DNA of 64,000 nt from Symbiodinium kawagutii (GCA_009767595.1 VSDK01009724.1:335927-399926); one strand, 5' to 3'; positions 51,620 to 62,098 are shown, numbered from the stretch's first letter. Translations and numbers: made by a program. Notes: a model not told the origin generated them from the sequence alone.

Positions 51620-52408
51620 GCAGGGCGGCTGGGGGCCCAGATAGCATTTGATGGTAAATCCATGCAGCTCTGGCTATATCCACTACAAGTATCAACTGGT
51701 GAGTGGCGTGAGTGATTTCTAATTGCTGGAAGTCATAGATGAATCGAACCAAGCAAGCCTCTAAACTGTCCGCCCAAACTATATATCATTGCTACCTTGG
51801 CGGTCTACCAGCCTACCTTGACGGCAGCGCAACCACCTTTCACCTATCCAAAGGAAACAGATGCTTAATCTGAAGAAACCGGTGTTCGCTGGTGGACAAA
51901 AACCGAGCCCCACATTTTTTTGGGAGAAGTAGTTGCTTGTTTTTCAACGTCATCATATTTTCCATGCTTGTCGACATTCCTGACCAGATGAAACCCTGAA
52001 AAGTGCCATCTATCAACTGGGCAGAGTTCTTCCAGCGCTCAGGGATGCAGTGCGATGATGAACTGTGGATGCTCACCTTCTACCGAAAGCCCATCTCCTA
52101 CATCTGGTAGCTCTGCCAACCGACAGTCCTTCCAACCAGCACTGCTATGCTGTTGGCACATTCATGGGCCTACAGGACCCTTGGTCATGTTGAATCCCAT
52201 CTATCCAACTCTAACGATTCATCCCAGTTCCCAACAGGGCCGAGCCCCATGGTGACTCCACTTCTCAGCTACCACGCGAATCACCACCAAAGGTAACCGC
52301 CATCCAAGGCTGAGTGCTCCGACGCCCTCTCCAGCGGCACTTCGGACTTTCAAGCCCTCGCAGAGGGCGCGAAAAAGACCAGCAATCTTTTTTTCAGCTG
52401 TTTCACTC
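51620..52408. other. Noncoding stretch
   Basis: No supported gene; a GC-rich patch at 52300-52380 (AGCGGCACTTCGGACTTTCA) is too short to judge. Confidence 0.4.
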
Positions 52409-52499
52409 CGGCAAAGTAACCTGGAAATAGAAAACCTTTTATTTAGAACGGTTTTTAGCTACAAAAATGGTAATTTTCAGCTTCCAGGCTAGTTTGCCA
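52409..52499 (+). mobile_element. Family H TIR element, copy 2
   Basis: Left CGGCAAAGTAACCTGGAAAT, right CAGCTTCCAGGCTAGTTTGC. 91 bp; the same TIR as 3154-3257. Confidence 0.78.
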
Positions 52500-52567
52500 G
52501 AGGGTAGATTGTTGGAATGTACAGGTAAATACACCCCAGACCGTCAGTGCACTGATCTTGATCTTGG

Positions 52568-52867
52568 ATGACTACGATAGCAGAAACTAGGATACATTTG
52601 TATAAATGTGCAATGGAGGAACTCGGATACGATTTCGGTGAAAAACGTAAAATGAACAGAGTCCCTGAATGGTGGTGGTGCAGGGCTGCTACTGCCGAGA
52701 CTAAATACAGAGTCTCCTTCGGATTTGGTAGGTGGTTGAACCGGCCCTCCGACATAGTAGTCAACCAACCAACCATCCGAAATGCTAGGAAAAAAATGTT
52801 TGGAACCAACCAGTCATCTATGTATGTCTTGATTCTTTACAAGCTACTGAAAGTGTCAGCAACGTAA
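52568..52867 (+). CDS. Complete ORF, 99 aa
   Basis: ATG to TAA. MTTIAETRIHLYKCAMEELG, YDFGEKRKMNRVPEWWWCRA, ATAETKYRVSFGFGRWLNRP, SDIVVNQPTIRNARKKMFGT and onward. Basic, soluble, with a WWWC cluster. Coding-like codons but AT-richer third positions than the GC blocks. The minus strand is open over part of it. Confidence 0.45.
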   Translation: MTTIAETRIHLYKCAMEELGYDFGEKRKMNRVPEWWWCRAATAETKYRVSFGFGRWLNRPSDIVVNQPTIRNARKKMFGTNQSSMYVLILYKLLKVSAT

Positions 52868-53026
52868 GCGTGACCTATGCTTGTGGCAGTCATTCCCCCG
52901 GCAGGCAAGACAAGCCAACATGCAGTGAAATAAAGTATGTAGTATCTCCCTGTGACGTCAACTGTTCTGAAAGTGTGACTTGCATCCACAATATCATTCA
53001 CAAGATATTTACGATATTGACTATCT

Positions 53027-53476
53027 ATGGCTCAGTATCTATTTACAGTACATATTAGACAAACATTTGATTCCTTTCGATCTCAACCCATTGTTGACAC
53101 TGCACCAGCTGGGATGCCAAAGAATCATCTGAAGAACTGTAGAACTGGTCAGCCCACCCAGCAGTTTGGAGCAATGATACGCAAAATCCTTCGTTCTTGG
53201 ACCGGCAATAGTCCCATTCTTGGTCAATGTCCCAACTTCCCCAGCTTTATCAACCATGAAGCAGCTATAACCAGCTCAACTTCCCCAACTTCCCCAGCTT
53301 TTCGATGGGTCTGCCAAGCTTACCCATGGGTTCTGACCCCGCCACACCGGGCATGGGCTGGCCTGGACCAGGTCGATGGGCCTCACCTCCCGCAAGGTTT
53401 CGTCCAGATTCAGTTCGGACCTGAGGGCTTTCCAGCTGCGGCTGGATGTGCAGAGCTTAGTTCACCATCTGCTTAG
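53027..53476 (+). CDS. ORF, 149 aa, Pro-rich C-terminal half
   Basis: ATG to TAG. Early part TAPAGMPKNHLKNCRTGQPT; GC-rich second half AYPWVLTPPHRAWAGLDQVD, GPHLPQGFVQIQFGPEGFPA, AAG. The GC-rich section ends where a family C fragment begins (53445), so the last ten codons are element-derived or the exon ends there. Three frames look open in the GC block. Confidence 0.43.
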   Translation: MAQYLFTVHIRQTFDSFRSQPIVDTAPAGMPKNHLKNCRTGQPTQQFGAMIRKILRSWTGNSPILGQCPNFPSFINHEAAITSSTSPTSPAFRWVCQAYPWVLTPPHRAWAGLDQVDGPHLPQGFVQIQFGPEGFPAAAGCAELSSPSA

Positions 53477-53510
53477 TCACTATGACCTATAAGGTACCTG
53501 GACTAGTTGA
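53445..53510 (+). mobile_element. Family C fragment
   Basis: GATGTGCAGAGCTTAGTTCA and CCTATAAGGTACCTGGACTA match the start of the full copy that follows. Confidence 0.6.
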
Positions 53511-53516
53511 CCTGCT

Positions 53517-53629
53517 GATGTGCAGTTGAGCTTAGTTCGCCATGATTAGTCACGCCCTATAAGTTAGCTGAACTAGACCCTAGAAACCATGAGAATTGTG
53601 ACTACTGAACAGCCGTGGGGGTGCACATC
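53517..53629 (+). mobile_element. Family C element, copy 2
   Basis: GATGTGCAGTTGAGCTTAGT at the left, CCGTGGGGGTGCACATC at the right; 113 bp, short GATGTGCA terminal inverted repeat. Confidence 0.75.
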
Positions 53630-54230
53630 CAAGCATGGACAGCTGGGTGACACCGACACCAGTGGTAGGGACCAGTGGAGGAAGGACACCTTAAGGTGAC
53701 ACCAGAGGGAGCGACACCCGGGTCACACCTGGCTCATACCTGCTTAAGTACTGGGAGAGGCTCCACAACCAGCGCTCAACTAATATACTCTGTTCCTGGA
53801 CCTTAGTGGGGTGGGATCCCTGGTTTAGTTGCGGGGGCCAAGCAACGTGTTTCCTTTGTCAACGTGTTCTTGGTGACAAGCCAATCGCAACTTTCATCTT
53901 TGGTCATGACATGTTTACAGCTAGGCTGTGAATGGTAAACGAACCAACGGATCAACTTTCGACACAACCACCAGAGTTCACAAAAAGGAAAGAGTTTGAT
54001 CGAAAACAACTCACGACTTTAGTTAAGGCAAGAAAAAGAAGGGCTATAAACCAATTCTATATATATACATATATATATATAGTTGAAGCCAAGTGTTGGT
54101 TTTAATTGCCCCAGGTCCAAAAGCAAGCAAGGCTTGCCTGGATGGCCATCCAAATCGGTGACTGTTGTCAAACCATCTGAGGGCCTACAACCCGCTCTGC
54201 TTACAAGCCATCCATATAAGGCTGAATGAT
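53630..54230. other. Noncoding stretch
   Basis: AGxGGACACCTTAAGGTGACACC-type words at 53655-53725 and a TA run at 54058-54080; no supported gene. Confidence 0.4.
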
Positions 54231-54600
54231 GATCAACGACGCTTAGTGACCAGTGATTGGCTCATGCACAATGATTATGATCAATGATTGACGATTCCTG
54301 GGGTAGTTGGTTGATGCGGTTCATGCTGGTTGCTCATTGCCAATAATGATGAACCAGGAAAGCCTTGAATCATGAAGCAAACAAATGATGGCTGATTGCG
54401 CTAGCTGAGCTAACAACACGATGACTGATCAAAAATTGATTCTGGTGATGATGGTCAAAGATCACAAGAAAAATGGGAACCCCATCATCCCATCAATCAT
54501 TCTCCATGATTGGCAATGATTGGTCCCAATGATCAAAGGTCAATAGTTCGATCAATGGGCGGAACTATTGGTAAATCAATAAAAAAAACATCTTCAATGA
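54231..54600. repeat. Degenerate ATGATCAATGATTG region
   Basis: Loose repeats of GATCAATGATT and TGATGGTCAAAGATCA. Confidence 0.5.
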
Positions 54601-54602
54601 AA

Positions 54603-54680
54603 CTTTCCCAACGATCAACTAACCTTTCCCGACGATCAACTAACCTTTCCCAATGATCAACTAACCTTTCCCAAGGATTG
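54603..54680 (+). repeat. 21-bp tandem repeat
   Basis: CTTTCCCAACGATCAACTAAC starting at 54603, 54624, 54645 and 54666. Confidence 0.93.
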
Positions 54681-54681
54681 G

Positions 54682-54826
54682 TCATTCCATGTCATTCCCA
54701 ATGATCCACCCTTCGTTGCTTCCCCCCTCGGCGCTGCCATCGAAACCCAGCCACTCCAGCGCCAAGATGACACGCCGCTTTGCGGCGACCTCACGCAAAG
54801 CCGAAGCGCAGCCGGAGAGGTCGATG
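54682..54826 (-). CDS. Candidate terminal exon, unknown
   Basis: Minus strand. Acceptor CTCCACCATTTCAG, then IDLSGCASALREVAAKRRVI, LALEWLGFDGSAEGGSNEGW, IIGNDME, TGA. Very GC3-rich against AT-rich flanks. An amphipathic helix is likely. A donor GG|GTGGAT before the end is possible. Confidence 0.47.
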
Positions 54827-54879
54827 CTGAAATGGTGGAGAGTTGAAGAGCGACTCGCAATAATGATTAATCCATAGTA

Positions 54880-55150
54880 ATTAATAGCGATCACTAATAG
54901 TAATAACTGATTAATAGTTGATTAAATAACTGATTAATAACTGATTAATAGTTGATTAAATAACTGAGTATCATATTTGATATCATATAGTTGATTAAAT
55001 AACTGATTAATAACTGATTAATCGATAGTAATTAATAGCGATCACTAATGGCAATATTAACTATATTTAATAGCGAATCGATATTAATAAGAGCAATATT
55101 AATAGCGATGATCAATAGTTGATTAAATAACTGATTACTAATATAATGAT
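54880..55150. repeat. AT-rich TTGATTAAATAACTGATTAA array
   Basis: GATTAATAGTTGATTAAATA and AACTGATTAATAACTG units recur at least eight times. Confidence 0.9.
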
Positions 55151-55459
55151 TGATATCATATTCTATTTGAACGATAATAATTAACATTATATAAATATTA
55201 TCTACTTAGATATTATTCCACTATGGTATCTGGAATGATAAGCGATTAGATCACCAATCATCAGCAATTGATATCATATTCTATTCTGGAGAGTTGTTTA
55301 GAAGTGATTCCAGGATTGATAATCAACAATAATAACCAACAATTTAAACTATTCCAGAGTGAATCGCTCTAACAATTGATACCATATTTTATTACGGTTT
55401 CTGGAATTGATGGTACCTGGACTAATTGAATAATCCATTATCATCCGGTATCCTTAATA

Positions 55460-55525
55460 TCCACTTCTTGTCATGATTGATCTTGTCAGGATTGATCTTG
55501 TCAGGATTGATAAGAAGTGATAATA
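55460..55525. repeat. 18-bp tandem repeat within a hairpin
   Basis: GATTGATCTTGTCAG repeats twice to three times and is flanked by inverted CACTTCTT / AAGAAGTG. Confidence 0.8.
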
Positions 55526-55834
55526 TTTCACGAGTGATTCTAGGAGTGATTCAAGGAACTAATGCAATTGATTATTGAGGAGAATGGATGATAATGGATG
55601 ATAATTGACTATTGAGAGTGACTCACCAATGAACCAATGATTTCAGAAATGTGTTTACGAAGATTGATCATTGGTATATAATCTCAGAATCATCGGTAAT
55701 CTCGTGATTGCATACGATTGCTCACGCACTATATATCAAATAGTACTTAATGCCAAATCCACTGATTGTCATTACAAGTCACAGTATTACACTAATCATA
55801 CCAAAATGAAATATTTGAATAGTATTGATTCTAT

Positions 55835-55925
55835 ATGGGAGTTTCTCAAACTGGGGACCCAAAAAATGGCTGGCTTACTACAACAAATGAATAATAACGT
55901 GGGATGATGTCCCCTATTTTGAGAT
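55835..55925 (+). mobile_element. Family B element, right tip lost
   Basis: Left ATGGGAGTTTCTCAAACTGG with GGGGACCC; right GTCCCCTATTTTGAGA, truncated. Confidence 0.7.
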
Positions 55926-55991
55926 GAAAATATAGACACATGTGATTTAAAAAATAAATTATTTGAATAACTTGAATAGTACTGATTCTAT

Positions 55992-56189
55992 ATGAACTAT
56001 GTCAATCAAAAGAATCATGCTAAATGCTTCGTCGAAAATTCACTTCAGGCAAGGTTTGCGCTTCGCAGTTTCCACGCTGTTGCTTCAGCTGTCCTCAAGC
56101 TATTGGCAGATGATACAGGCGCACAAGAATCCATAACACCAAACAGCCTCAGGAAATGTTGTTTTTTGTCCATCCTCTTTTTCATTTGA
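55992..56189 (+). CDS. Small ORF, 65 aa, strand uncertain
   Basis: ATG to TGA: KCFVENSLQARFALRSFHAV, ASAVLKLLADDTGAQESITP and onward. The minus strand (56045-56272) is also open for 75 codons. Confidence 0.35.
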   Translation: MNYVNQKNHAKCFVENSLQARFALRSFHAVASAVLKLLADDTGAQESITPNSLRKCCFLSILFFI

Positions 56190-57050
56190 TGTATTTTAGC
56201 GGCTCCCCTCCATAAAACCTCCAAAACGCACACAATGAGTCGGCAAGCACCGACCCAAAGAAATAAAAGCAACCTAGAAAGAAAATGGTGACAACACCCC
56301 AGAAAACCAAGTCAAGAATACTCAAGACAGCAAGGGGGAAAAACAACAAACATCAACAAACTATAAAACAATGAATCCATCGGACAAAAGCGCTTGAAAT
56401 CTTTGCCCAGGTGTCCATGACGAAGCCAAACACGCTTTAGTTCCTCCTACACTTTTTCCAGGCTCATTTCCACTGGTGTCCCATGTCATCCCGAACTAAG
56501 TCCATAGCCAAGAGACACACAAGACATAACGTCCAAAGTGTATCAACTTTGCTTTTAAAAAAAACAAAAAAATGGGTGTATCCAGTCTGTCAACTAGGTT
56601 TCGTTTTTATCATGATCCACTTTATTTGCATGTGTCATGTGTATCCAAGTTCGCGCGGCGCTGCCACGGGGGCGTATCCTCACACGTCCCAAATCACCAT
56701 GATTTCCTATGGATGATTCTACGTGTGGTAAAAATATGATGTACCCCTCCTCAAATACTGCTTCCCAAAAAATGAAACGTTCTCAAATAATCATCTTTCA
56801 ATCTCCATCTGCATTTCAAAAAAACCTTCCACATAATGTACGTACATGATATATATACAAATATGAGACGTGCATATGTATATATTCTTTAAATATCATA
56901 TGAGACATGCATGAGACATGCATATCATATTTCGCTACATCATATGAGATATTCACAGAAATATAAAGATTCGAGTTAGATGCATATATATAATCTATGT
57001 ATCTATCCATTTACATGCAAAAACTATCAGAAACTCCTCATCAATTTCAG
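56190..57050. other. AT-rich noncoding stretch
   Basis: TATACATATG-type words and a GAGACATGCAT duplication near 56900-56935. Confidence 0.4.
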
Positions 57051-57051
57051 G

Positions 57052-57186
57052 CGTGCACAAGGCGTGCACAAGGCGCGCACCGAATCTCGGCGCCTCGCAG
57101 CGGTGCACAGCCATTCCAGGACCGGAAGCGAACCACAGCGTGAAGAGACCTCCGTCCTGCGACAGCCATCGAACTGGAATCATTGA
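57052..57186 (+). CDS. GC-rich exon candidate, strand uncertain
   Basis: Acceptor CTCATCAATTTCAG|G then VHKACTRRAPNLGASQRCTA, IPGPEANHSVKRPPSCDSHR, TGIIDE, TGA. GGCGTGCACAA is duplicated at the start. The minus strand reads SQDGGLFTLWFASGPGMAVH, also coding-like. Confidence 0.38.
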   Translation, partial: RAQGVHKARTESRRLAAVHSHSRTGSEPQREETSVLRQPSNWNH

Positions 57187-57189
57187 CGA

Positions 57190-57620
57190 GTGATCAATCA
57201 TGCTTAATGATCATGACTATTAATGATAATAATCCGATAAGAATCATGACTTGATGATTGACTAGTCGAACTGGAATCATTGCTTAATGATAATGCCTAA
57301 TAATGACTAATCATGAAGACTAATCATCATCAGTAAAGCTTGCACAATAACTGAAGATGATTACTGATAATGATAATGACTATTAGGTAACAACTATAAT
57401 GATAATGACCAATTAATGGCTATTTTTAACTGATAGTGACTAATAATTAACTAGTGAATATATAAGTAGTGATCAATCATGGTAATGACAATTATGATTC
57501 ATGATTGTCATGTTCAATAATGATTATCAATCATTGATCATGAAGAAATGCTGTACTGATAATAATGAATGATTGTTAACGAATATCGACTAAAACCATT
57601 AAGAAATGGTTCACTATTCA
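57190..57620. repeat. TAATGATAATGACTAATCATG region
   Basis: Dense degenerate repeats of AATGATAATGACTA. Confidence 0.75.
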
Positions 57621-57814
57621 CATTTATAATGATTCAACTGTATGAATGAAATCTGGTCTTGGCCCCAAAATAACCAAAACCGAGGTCAAGACAAAAAAAG
57701 CAGGCTCCGAACAAAAAAAGAACTGGGAAAAAGAAACAAAGGAATGAAAAGACATCCCACATCATCCCACATCATCCCACCGTTCCACGGCGCTCCTTGA
57801 TCGGCCTCACAGCG

Positions 57815-57959
57815 TTACGTTTCACCCACTGCTCCTGACGTTGCGCAGCCGTGTTTCAGTCGTGGAGAACACCCCTGGGGAGGCATCCCATAGGGGTGCA
57901 GCCCATAGAGGTAGTATCCCGCAGCGGTGCAAGCCATAGGGGTAAGGATCAAGATGTGG
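57815..57959 (-). CDS. Exon candidate starting at a family A TIR
   Basis: Minus strand. Begins directly after TTGACCCATAG of the element: HILILTPMACTAAGYYLYGL, HPYGMPPQGCSPRLKHGCAT, SGAVGET, TAA. Two short YG(M/L)xPxG-like units reflect a CCCATAGGGGTGCAG repeat in the DNA. The plus strand (VSVVENTPGEASHRGAAHRG) is an alternative. Confidence 0.4.
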
Positions 57960-58055
57960 CTATGGGTCAATATTAACCAACCAATTTCAATAGGGAAAAC
58001 AGTGGTTAATGATAGGGGAACCAGGGGTACAGGGTTTTGACCCATAGCCATGTAT
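57954..58055 (+). mobile_element. Family A element, complete, short
   Basis: TGGCTATGGGTCAATATTAA on the left, GGGTTTTGACCCATAGCCA on the right; 14-bp perfect TIR core; 102 bp. Confidence 0.92.
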
Positions 58056-58423
58056 CAACCATGGAAATTGGAGAAAAATTGGTTGATGATTAGTCACTGG
58101 AAGTTGATGGACGAGAAGCTGCCAAGACCACTTGTATGTAGATGACGACAATCCTCATGGCAATGGCTATGTGTGGATGGTTTGCTTTATCTCAATGAAG
58201 AATTTTCATTGACACTTTTCAATCGACCATCGAGGTATCACAATGGTACCATATCCATGCAACCACTAGTTGGGTCTATGAGCTGAAGCTAGTACCCACC
58301 AGAATACTAATCTGTATGGCCATTGAAGGAACTCTAAGGTTGTTACGGCTTGTTCCTGGCCAATTATTTCAAGTATCCCGGATCGTCCATGGAGTTGGTT
58401 TGTAAATGTGTGTAATGATTTCT

Positions 58424-58465
58424 TTATATATATATATATATGAATATATATATATATATATATGA
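58424..58465. repeat. TA microsatellite
   Basis: Two TA runs separated by GAA. Confidence 0.92.
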
Positions 58466-58608
58466 AGTAACTATATATTTATACCTATATCAGCCCGTTC
58501 GCCAGGGACACACAGCCATCATAGCTAGCGAGGGGAAAATAAACATGGAAGTCATCTTGGAATGCAGATACAGAATCCTGCTCTTGGTGGGAAAAGGATC
58601 TGCGTTGC

Positions 58609-58887
58609 TTGGGACGGTTGAAGCACAATGATGAGCTAAAGGACCAAGCACCACTTCCAATTGATTATCACTTCATGATCTTCATAAAAGGCACCTTTGC
58701 TGTCACGTGTGTCCAAACAATGCCAGAACATACCTATGCATCACCAATAAAAAGGAATTATGTAGGATCATTAATTGGTATCCTCTATGATGAATTATCA
58801 AAGATTCCGCATCAAAGCTGGTCCCAGGATCTTGTTCAAAATAGAGCGCTTGTTCACGAACTCCTGACCAGTTCAAAACATAGTTGA
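58609..58887 (+). CDS. Candidate coding segment, unknown
   Basis: Open frame of 92 codons to TGA without an ATG at its 5' end: DELKDQAPLPIDYHFMIFIK, GTFAVTCVQTMPEHTYASPI, KRNYVGSLIGILYDELSKIP. Plausible soluble protein; may belong with the plus-strand exons downstream. Confidence 0.35.
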   Translation: MGRLKHNDELKDQAPLPIDYHFMIFIKGTFAVTCVQTMPEHTYASPIKRNYVGSLIGILYDELSKIPHQSWSQDLVQNRALVHELLTSSKHS

Positions 58888-59171
58888 TGATTTCTGAAGA
58901 TGACATGATTACTGACAATGATATCCTGTTGAGATTGCTGAAGATTACTTAGTTGATGTTCATGCTAGCATCTCAGCCACATGTTCATCAACATCATTGA
59001 CTGACCTGTAGCATAATCATGTGAGAATACACCATGGCCTCTCCGCTGTCCAACATGAGTCGCGTCATTCCAGCAACCTTGGTGGCACATTTGACAGCCT
59101 GTTCAGAGGCTTCGGCTACACAATAAGAGCCGGTGGTGAAAATGCCGAAATTATAAGTGTGTGTAATATCT

Positions 59172-59266
59172 GGTTGGTGGTTTAAACCCCTATGAAAAAT
59201 TATTAGTCAACCAACCGTTTGTTAATAATTACTAGGGCAAATAGAGAATGTTTAAAACCACCAACC
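59172..59266 (+). mobile_element. Family E TIR element, copy 2
   Basis: Left GGTTGGTGGTTTAAACCCCT, right GTTTAAAACCACCAACC; 95 bp. Confidence 0.85.
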
Positions 59267-59557
59267 TGACATTCACTGAAATGATGAACATCTTTGGGCT
59301 TAGCCTAGGGGTTGTCGCCGTCCACAGGATTGAAGTAGCTTCCGGTGATTTCTGGGGATCCGTGATTTTGTGGCCATGGGCGCTGATCAGATTAGGTTCC
59401 TCTAAATCTAAGGTCATGATCATCATCTCTTCTATTCAAGGCTTGAGATGGCTCATAGAAAGCTCCCGTCCGCAAACGCAAAACCCAGAAGGCAATGCAG
59501 CTAGCCCTCTACGCGAGACCCTACATCCCGTCCTCAAGTGGAAGAACGAAATCTCCG
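59248..59557 (+). CDS. Exon candidate ending in a GTAAGT donor
   Basis: Frame from ATG 59248 (inside the element's right TIR) or from the acceptor GCCGTCCACAG|G: IEVASGDFWGSVILWPWALI, RLGSSKSKVMIIISSIQGLR, WLIESSRPQTQNPEGNAASP, LRETLHPVLKWKNEIS, then CCG|GTAAGTATT, a consensus donor. Mixed hydrophobic and polar; no family. Confidence 0.47.
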
Positions 59558-59691
59558 GTAAGTATTTGATCAAGCATCATCAACAAATTGCCGGTGAACA
59601 TACTAAGGGGCATTCCATTTGTGTGCACGTGCGTTATGTTCAAAAGGGCTAGATAGACCCGGTGTCAAGAGACCCTGTTTTCAAAACATGA

Positions 59692-59729
59692 ACCATCCAA
59701 TACCATCCAATACCACCCAATACCATCCA
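59692..59729 (+). repeat. 10-bp tandem repeat (ACCATCCAAT)
   Basis: Four near-identical units. Confidence 0.93.
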
Positions 59730-59993
59730 TCAATTTTCAACGGTTCCACACTTCAAGAGCCAATCAGCCGCCTGTCTGGGTAGTTTTGCACTAGCCCCCA
59801 GTCCCCAAATACACACCATGCTTCGTGATGAGCCAAGTGCCAGTGTTTTGACCCTTGCCCCTCCATCCCAAATGACAGAACAGGGGTGTTTCCTGAGAGT
59901 GGCTGGAACCCCAAATCCCCAACCTCTTAATTTTTGGATGTCGGCGTTTCCTCACGGTTTCTCAACCTTGAAGATGGGTGACTTGATCCATAG

Positions 59994-60560
59994 GCTGATA
60001 GGCGCATTGTCTTCTACTGGAACGATGGCAATTTCCTAAGAGCCAAGCAAAGAGGATTTAGGTCTGTCGTTATGAGGGTCTTTCCCGAAATTTCCCAAGC
60101 CATGTATCTGCCAAAGCCAATTCAGGGTTTTCTTGCGGATCACGAGCTTCATTCTGATACATCACAAATGTGCAAAAGTCTGAAATCGTCTGGAATTAGC
60201 AACCCAGCACATGAAACTGGAGTGCGGAAAACAGATCAAGGGAAGGATGAACGGGCAATTGTGAGGGAAGATGCTTCCCTGCTGTCGGCCTTTTGCATTT
60301 TGTGGGACGAAAAATATCACAGGGGCAATAACAACACGATCAATCCATTCATGATCAATCGCTGGCTTGCGGATGTGATTCTTTGGTGTCTGATGCTCGG
60401 GGTTCTGCAGAAACACCATGTCACAGTGTCAATTTTCGCAAAAAGCGACATGCTAAACTTTATCCAACCACTGCCAGTCAAGCCCCATATCGCTTCTGTT
60501 AGGATCCAAAAAATGAAGAGAATGCTCCCAGTGGTTCGGGGGTTCACCGGCCATTGGTAA
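59994..60560 (+). CDS. Long terminal exon candidate, 188 aa
   Basis: Acceptor GACTTGATCCATAG|G, then phase 0 to TAA. ADRRIVFYWNDGNFLRAKQR, GFRSVVMRVFPEISQAMYLP, KPIQGFLADHELHSDTSQMC, KTDQGKDERAIVREDASLLS, AFCILWDEKYHRGNNNTINP, FMINRWLADVILWCLMLGVL and onward to RGFTGHW. An internal ATG at 60072 would give 162 aa. Coherent protein-like composition throughout. Phase does not join directly to the 59557 donor, so another exon would be needed. Not recognised. Confidence 0.53.
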   Translation, partial: ADRRIVFYWNDGNFLRAKQRGFRSVVMRVFPEISQAMYLPKPIQGFLADHELHSDTSQMCKSLKSSGISNPAHETGVRKTDQGKDERAIVREDASLLSAFCILWDEKYHRGNNNTINPFMINRWLADVILWCLMLGVLQKHHVTVSIFAKSDMLNFIQPLPVKPHIASVRIQKMKRMLPVVRGFTGHW

Positions 60561-60564
60561 AAAT

Positions 60565-61220
60565 GGAGGTGCCCAAATACATTGATGTGCTTCTTATCAT
60601 TTTGGTTTTACATTCTGCTTTAGCCAACATTCCGCACAGCAGCTTGCACTTAGCTGCTGCAATCAGTCATGTTTCACCAACATAGCTGCTGAATCCAACA
60701 CATTGCCTCATGCCTAGCTGGTGATTCTTGCTCCCCGATTCATCCACGTCGCCAGGGAACAAAACCCATGACGGTTCCTTTCAAGCACTCGCTGGCTTCT
60801 TCTGGATGATGCATACCTGCCGGTGGCACCTGCCCTGATGACTTGCTGCCCTGCAGGGGCCATACCTTTGGTCAAATCGCCGGGTGATTTGGCGAGCTAC
60901 ACATGTTCGAGGATATACAAGAATACTGTCAAGATTGTTTGAGAGTAGATATACAGGTATATGGCAATTATGACATTAGAAATGAGAAATTGTGCTAAAA
61001 ATGGATTTAAGCCAAGTCCCGCTTTTGATGAAACAGTTTGGTTGTTGCTAAGTGGAGAAAAACACATTTACAGGAACATTGCCAAATAGGACCACTACAA
61101 GATATGAGGCAGGTAATGTTGATTGTTTAACTGCTTCGACATGTGTAGACTTTTCGAAACACTAAAAGAACACCAATAGTAAAGAAATCCTCAATGACAA
61201 AAAAAGATCTTATGTTGTGG
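60565..61220. other. Noncoding stretch
   Basis: No supported gene; a small GC patch at 60820-60890 is inconclusive. Confidence 0.4.
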
Positions 61221-61227
61221 CAAAGCG

Positions 61228-61650
61228 TTGGAGAGAACATGTGGCAAAGCAAAATTACAACAGCACATGAAAGAGGAAGGACAACCAGAAGCGCCAGCTC
61301 AACAAGAAGAAAATACAACACACAGTAAATATCAGTATAGGCACAATTACAAGAACAAAACAAAACAAGCAGCAGAAAACACACAGGCAGAGAGCTACAG
61401 AACAGGAGGTTTTAAGCGCTTCACCAACAAAGGAACAACCAGCGGATCAGCACCTGCAAGCACATGTAGGAGAACACAAATGACTGGAAATAGTACACCG
61501 AAGCGGATTGCATACTTCAAAATCCACAAGCCTTTGCAAGAACAACTGGTGCTGAAAGTTCAAAGCCTGAAAATGATACCGCAAGAACAGAGCAAGGACA
61601 ACAACCGAGGCAAGAACACATACGAAACATCGAAATGGCATCCAAGGTCT
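61228..61650 (+). repeat. A/C-rich, T-poor tract with a long frame
   Basis: CAACAAGAAGAAAATACAAC-type composition. The 156-codon plus-strand frame (MERTCGKAKLQQHMKEEGQP) is polar and low-complexity; probably compositional, though not excluded as a gene. Confidence 0.6.
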
Positions 61651-62098
61651 ATCCCCAACATGCACGTCAGACCTTATCTAATGCGCATTCTGGTGTGAAT
61701 CTGATCCTGTATTTGAGTGCTGCTTCAGTATGACAAGTGTTTGCATGCTGGCCTAGTAATTTTGCATCTTTTCACAGCTATATCATGCCAGTAGTCAGTA
61801 TGTATGTTTTGGCTTCATTAAAGTTCATGTGTATGCACGTTTACCTTGCGACAGCTGACGTTTTGCCGCCCGGCCGCCCCGCAGGGAGCAAGGCTGAGGA
61901 AAGACGTGTCAAGTTTGTAGGGTGACAGATTTTGAAAAGGTTTTGAAAACCGCAAGATACATTGGAGGGGAAACTATCAGCAGAAGCTGATTCAATCTAT
62001 GTCATAAACAATCCCTGTAGATACACTATTGGGTTCAATCAAGGTTTTGTCTAGACACAACGCAGGTAGATCCAACAATCGCATTTTGGCAGATCCAA

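Noticed and set aside
59883..59975. GGGGTGTTTCCTGAGAGTGG with GGAACCCCAAATCCCC suggested another family B copy.
   Set aside because: The expected right arm (ATTTTGAGAAACCACC) is not found; at most a decayed half.
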